DNA of 64,000 bases from Apiotrichum sp. Y4204 (taxonomy: Eukaryota; Basidiomycota; Tremellomycetes; Trichosporonales; Trichosporonaceae): NCBI GenBank assembly GCA_025531455.1, contig JAMYHL010000097.1, forward strand, positions 57,081-121,080, given 5' to 3'. This document shows, in pieces, positions 62,249 to 64,000 of this stretch (position 1 is its first letter; each line of letters begins with the position of its first letter). A model generated the notes under the pieces. The model did not search any database and was not told the DNA's origin. It saw nothing but the letters and a program-made list of their open reading frames with translations. The translations under genes and the position numbers were made by a program.

Positions 62249-64000
62249 GGCAGAGGTTTCGACAAGTGTTCAACGTGCAGTCGAGGTCCGTAACAGAAGG
62301 CAAGTGCTTGGAAGCAACTGGAGGGCCTGGCGCTTGGCGTGAATGAGGATGACGGTTGTTGACTTTTGGACAGTGTCGGCTCTCACCGTGCCGATGTAGT
62401 CGCTGGACCTGGGATCAATCGGGAGTCTATAGCCCAAGGAGTCCCCGAGATCCGAGACGGTTCCGATGCGCTCGTGCAGGTTTCTCGCGTGCTTGGTTCC
62501 TGCAAGTGGGCAGATACAGATATACAGATCGCGCGAATTGTTATTGCGCAGGATAATTCGGCATTGCCAAGTGGACGTGAAAGACGTTCCGGGAACGGGT
62601 GGTCGGAGATCGGCCTGTGGTTGGCGCGTTCATCCGTCTCGGCTGCAGCGTCGCTCACCCCGACGCCACACGCTCACCCAGTCACGCACCGCGGTTTGTG
62701 TCTTTGTGTCTTTGTGGGGCACTGCCGGGGCCCAGTTTCGTCCGCGTCTTCTATCCGGCTGTCTCATCCCACCGGATATCGCCAGTGTGTCCGTCCCCCG
62801 AGGGCGGCCGTATCACGGTCTACCGCGGGCCACAGGCCACGGCACCTCGTGTACATGGTACGTATAGAATACATGAAAATAATGGGAAACGTCAGAAGCA
62901 CACCTGCACCCCTGCAAGCAGCGGGCCAACGTCGGCGGCCCGAAGGCCTCGGCACTTGGGAGACGGCACCCGGGGGCTCACGGACGGACACACAGGTACA
63001 CAGAGAGACTCCGGAACAACTTTCATCCCGACTTCTAATGCATCACAAGCGGGGTCACTTTCTATTGCTGGTACAAGCTACACTTCAAATGCATCACCCC
63101 CTCTTCTTACATGCTACATGCTATTACTACTGCAGTCAATAATATCAAAAGCGAGGTGTTCGACGGGAAGGATATAAGGATAGGTAGGCACAAAGGGAAG
63201 GGCAAACGATGGAAAAAAAACCAAAAAACCAAATCGGGGTACCACATCGCGCACTCTTATTTTTCGTAATTACCCTCTGTTTCTCCTCGGCTCGCGCTGG
63301 GTCCTGGCCCGTGTGGTCCGCAGAATGGTCTCCCTCCTTTTCGTCTGCTATATTGTCTTGCTCCGCACTTTGGCCTTCCCTGCGACATTGGTTACCCTCA
63401 TGCGAATCTCTCATGCTCTCATGTTCTTGGTGTGTAGTGGCGCGCGTGCCTGTTGACAGGAGCGTACCTGGGCAAGTTGCGCACCTCACCATCGGCCATC
63501 GGAGAGCAAGAGTCCCACCAGAGTGTGAGCAAGAGCACCTTGCCACCTGATGCAACTGATGCAGCGTGGTCCCCATGGCCAGAAGAGCAGGCTGGCGGCG
63601 GAAGCCTCACGCCGTCAGCCATGTGCGTTGCAACTTGCCAGAACCGTTTGCAGCAGCAGTAGAGTTGTACAGGGGAGCAATAATGATAATAGTACGGTAG
63701 CAATGCAGAAGTTGGGGGCCTACATTTGCCCTTGCAGACCTTGCCTCCCTTCTCTCAGCTCCTTCATAGCCACAAGCGTTTTGCAGTCTGCAGTTGGCAT
63801 ATATGTATCATTATAGGTGACAGGATATCTTCATCCCCGTCAGATCTCGCGATGCTGGCTACTGAGTTGACTTGAAACTCTTGTGGCTGCTTTGATGCAA
63901 TGTTGGATGGATAGGTGTCAGCTACATGTATAGCTGAGTTTGTTGCTGTGAGATTTCCTCCGTGGTCCCTTGCTGGTGATGTCGGCAGTTTGTCCCTCCC
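62249..64000. other. Gene-free right end of the window
   Basis: 1.75 kb with no supported gene. It holds the promoter of the PCD-like gene. Open frames at 62366-63142 (starts at TTG) and 63209-63550 (ATG, signal-peptide-like start) overlap open frames on the other strand and have no recognisable domain. Confidence 0.35.

Noticed and set aside
62366..63142. Long open frame of 258 codons near the right end
   Set aside because: It begins at TTG, has no domain, patchy low-complexity composition and overlaps other open frames on the same DNA; GC-rich DNA gives such frames by chance.

Overview
The window is a gene-dense piece of nuclear chromosome from a fungus. Nearly every gene has several short spliceosomal introns (mostly 35-60 nt, donors GTGAGT/GTAAGT/GTGCGT, CTGAC/CTAAC branch points close to a CAG/TAG acceptor). 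Coding GC is high. The GT90 capsule-type xylosyltransferase family member, the short introns and the protein features fit a basidiomycete yeast of the Tremellomycetes, perhaps Trichosporonales; that placement is inferred from gene style, not from a search. There are no rRNA genes, CRISPR arrays, insertion sequences or recognisable transposons, and I found no convincing tRNA.

Layout. 0-13 kb: a vacuolar-type amino acid transporter cut by the left edge (-), AFI1-like DENN/SPA protein (+), cohesin SMC3 (-) and tyrosyl-DNA phosphodiesterase TDP1 (+), the last two diverging from one 0.6-kb promoter. 13-20 kb: RanGAP RNA1 (+), then a gene-poor stretch with two tiny Cys-rich genes (-). 20-26 kb: WDR70-type WD40 protein and transportin KAP104 (both -). 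28-39 kb: condensin SMC4 (+), coproporphyrinogen oxidase HEM13 (-), diverging from COQ8 (+). 39-45 kb: a third tiny Cys-rich gene (+), an orphan protein gene with a doubtful 3' half (+), mitoribosomal mS23/RSM25 (-) and proteasome RPN5 (+). 45-56 kb: a long ankyrin protein (-), 4 kb without a convincing gene, and glycerol kinase GUT1 (-). 59-62 kb: a GT90 type II membrane glycosyltransferase (+) and a pterin-carbinolamine-dehydratase-like protein (-). The last 1.75 kb holds no supported gene.

Functional themes: chromosome structure and repair (SMC3, SMC4, TDP1, WDR70), the Ran/karyopherin cycle (RNA1, KAP104), mitochondria (HEM13, COQ8, mS23, probably the PCD-like protein) and proteostasis (RPN5).

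The most novel signal is a family of three very small proteins (40, 96 and 37 residues) at 15.1, 17.8 and 39.7 kb. Each is encoded by two exons split by a phase-1 intron directly after a glycine. They share a Cys arrangement of one Cys 12-13 residues before a Cys just past the intron, then C-x-[FY]-C. I recognise no known family in them. Other notable points are four UIM-like motifs plus a SUMO-interaction-like motif in the TDP1 N-terminus, a SMC3 first coding exon that is only the ATG, a probable 33-nt GC-AG intron, and a glycerol kinase N-terminal tail with three basophilic-kinase-type sites.
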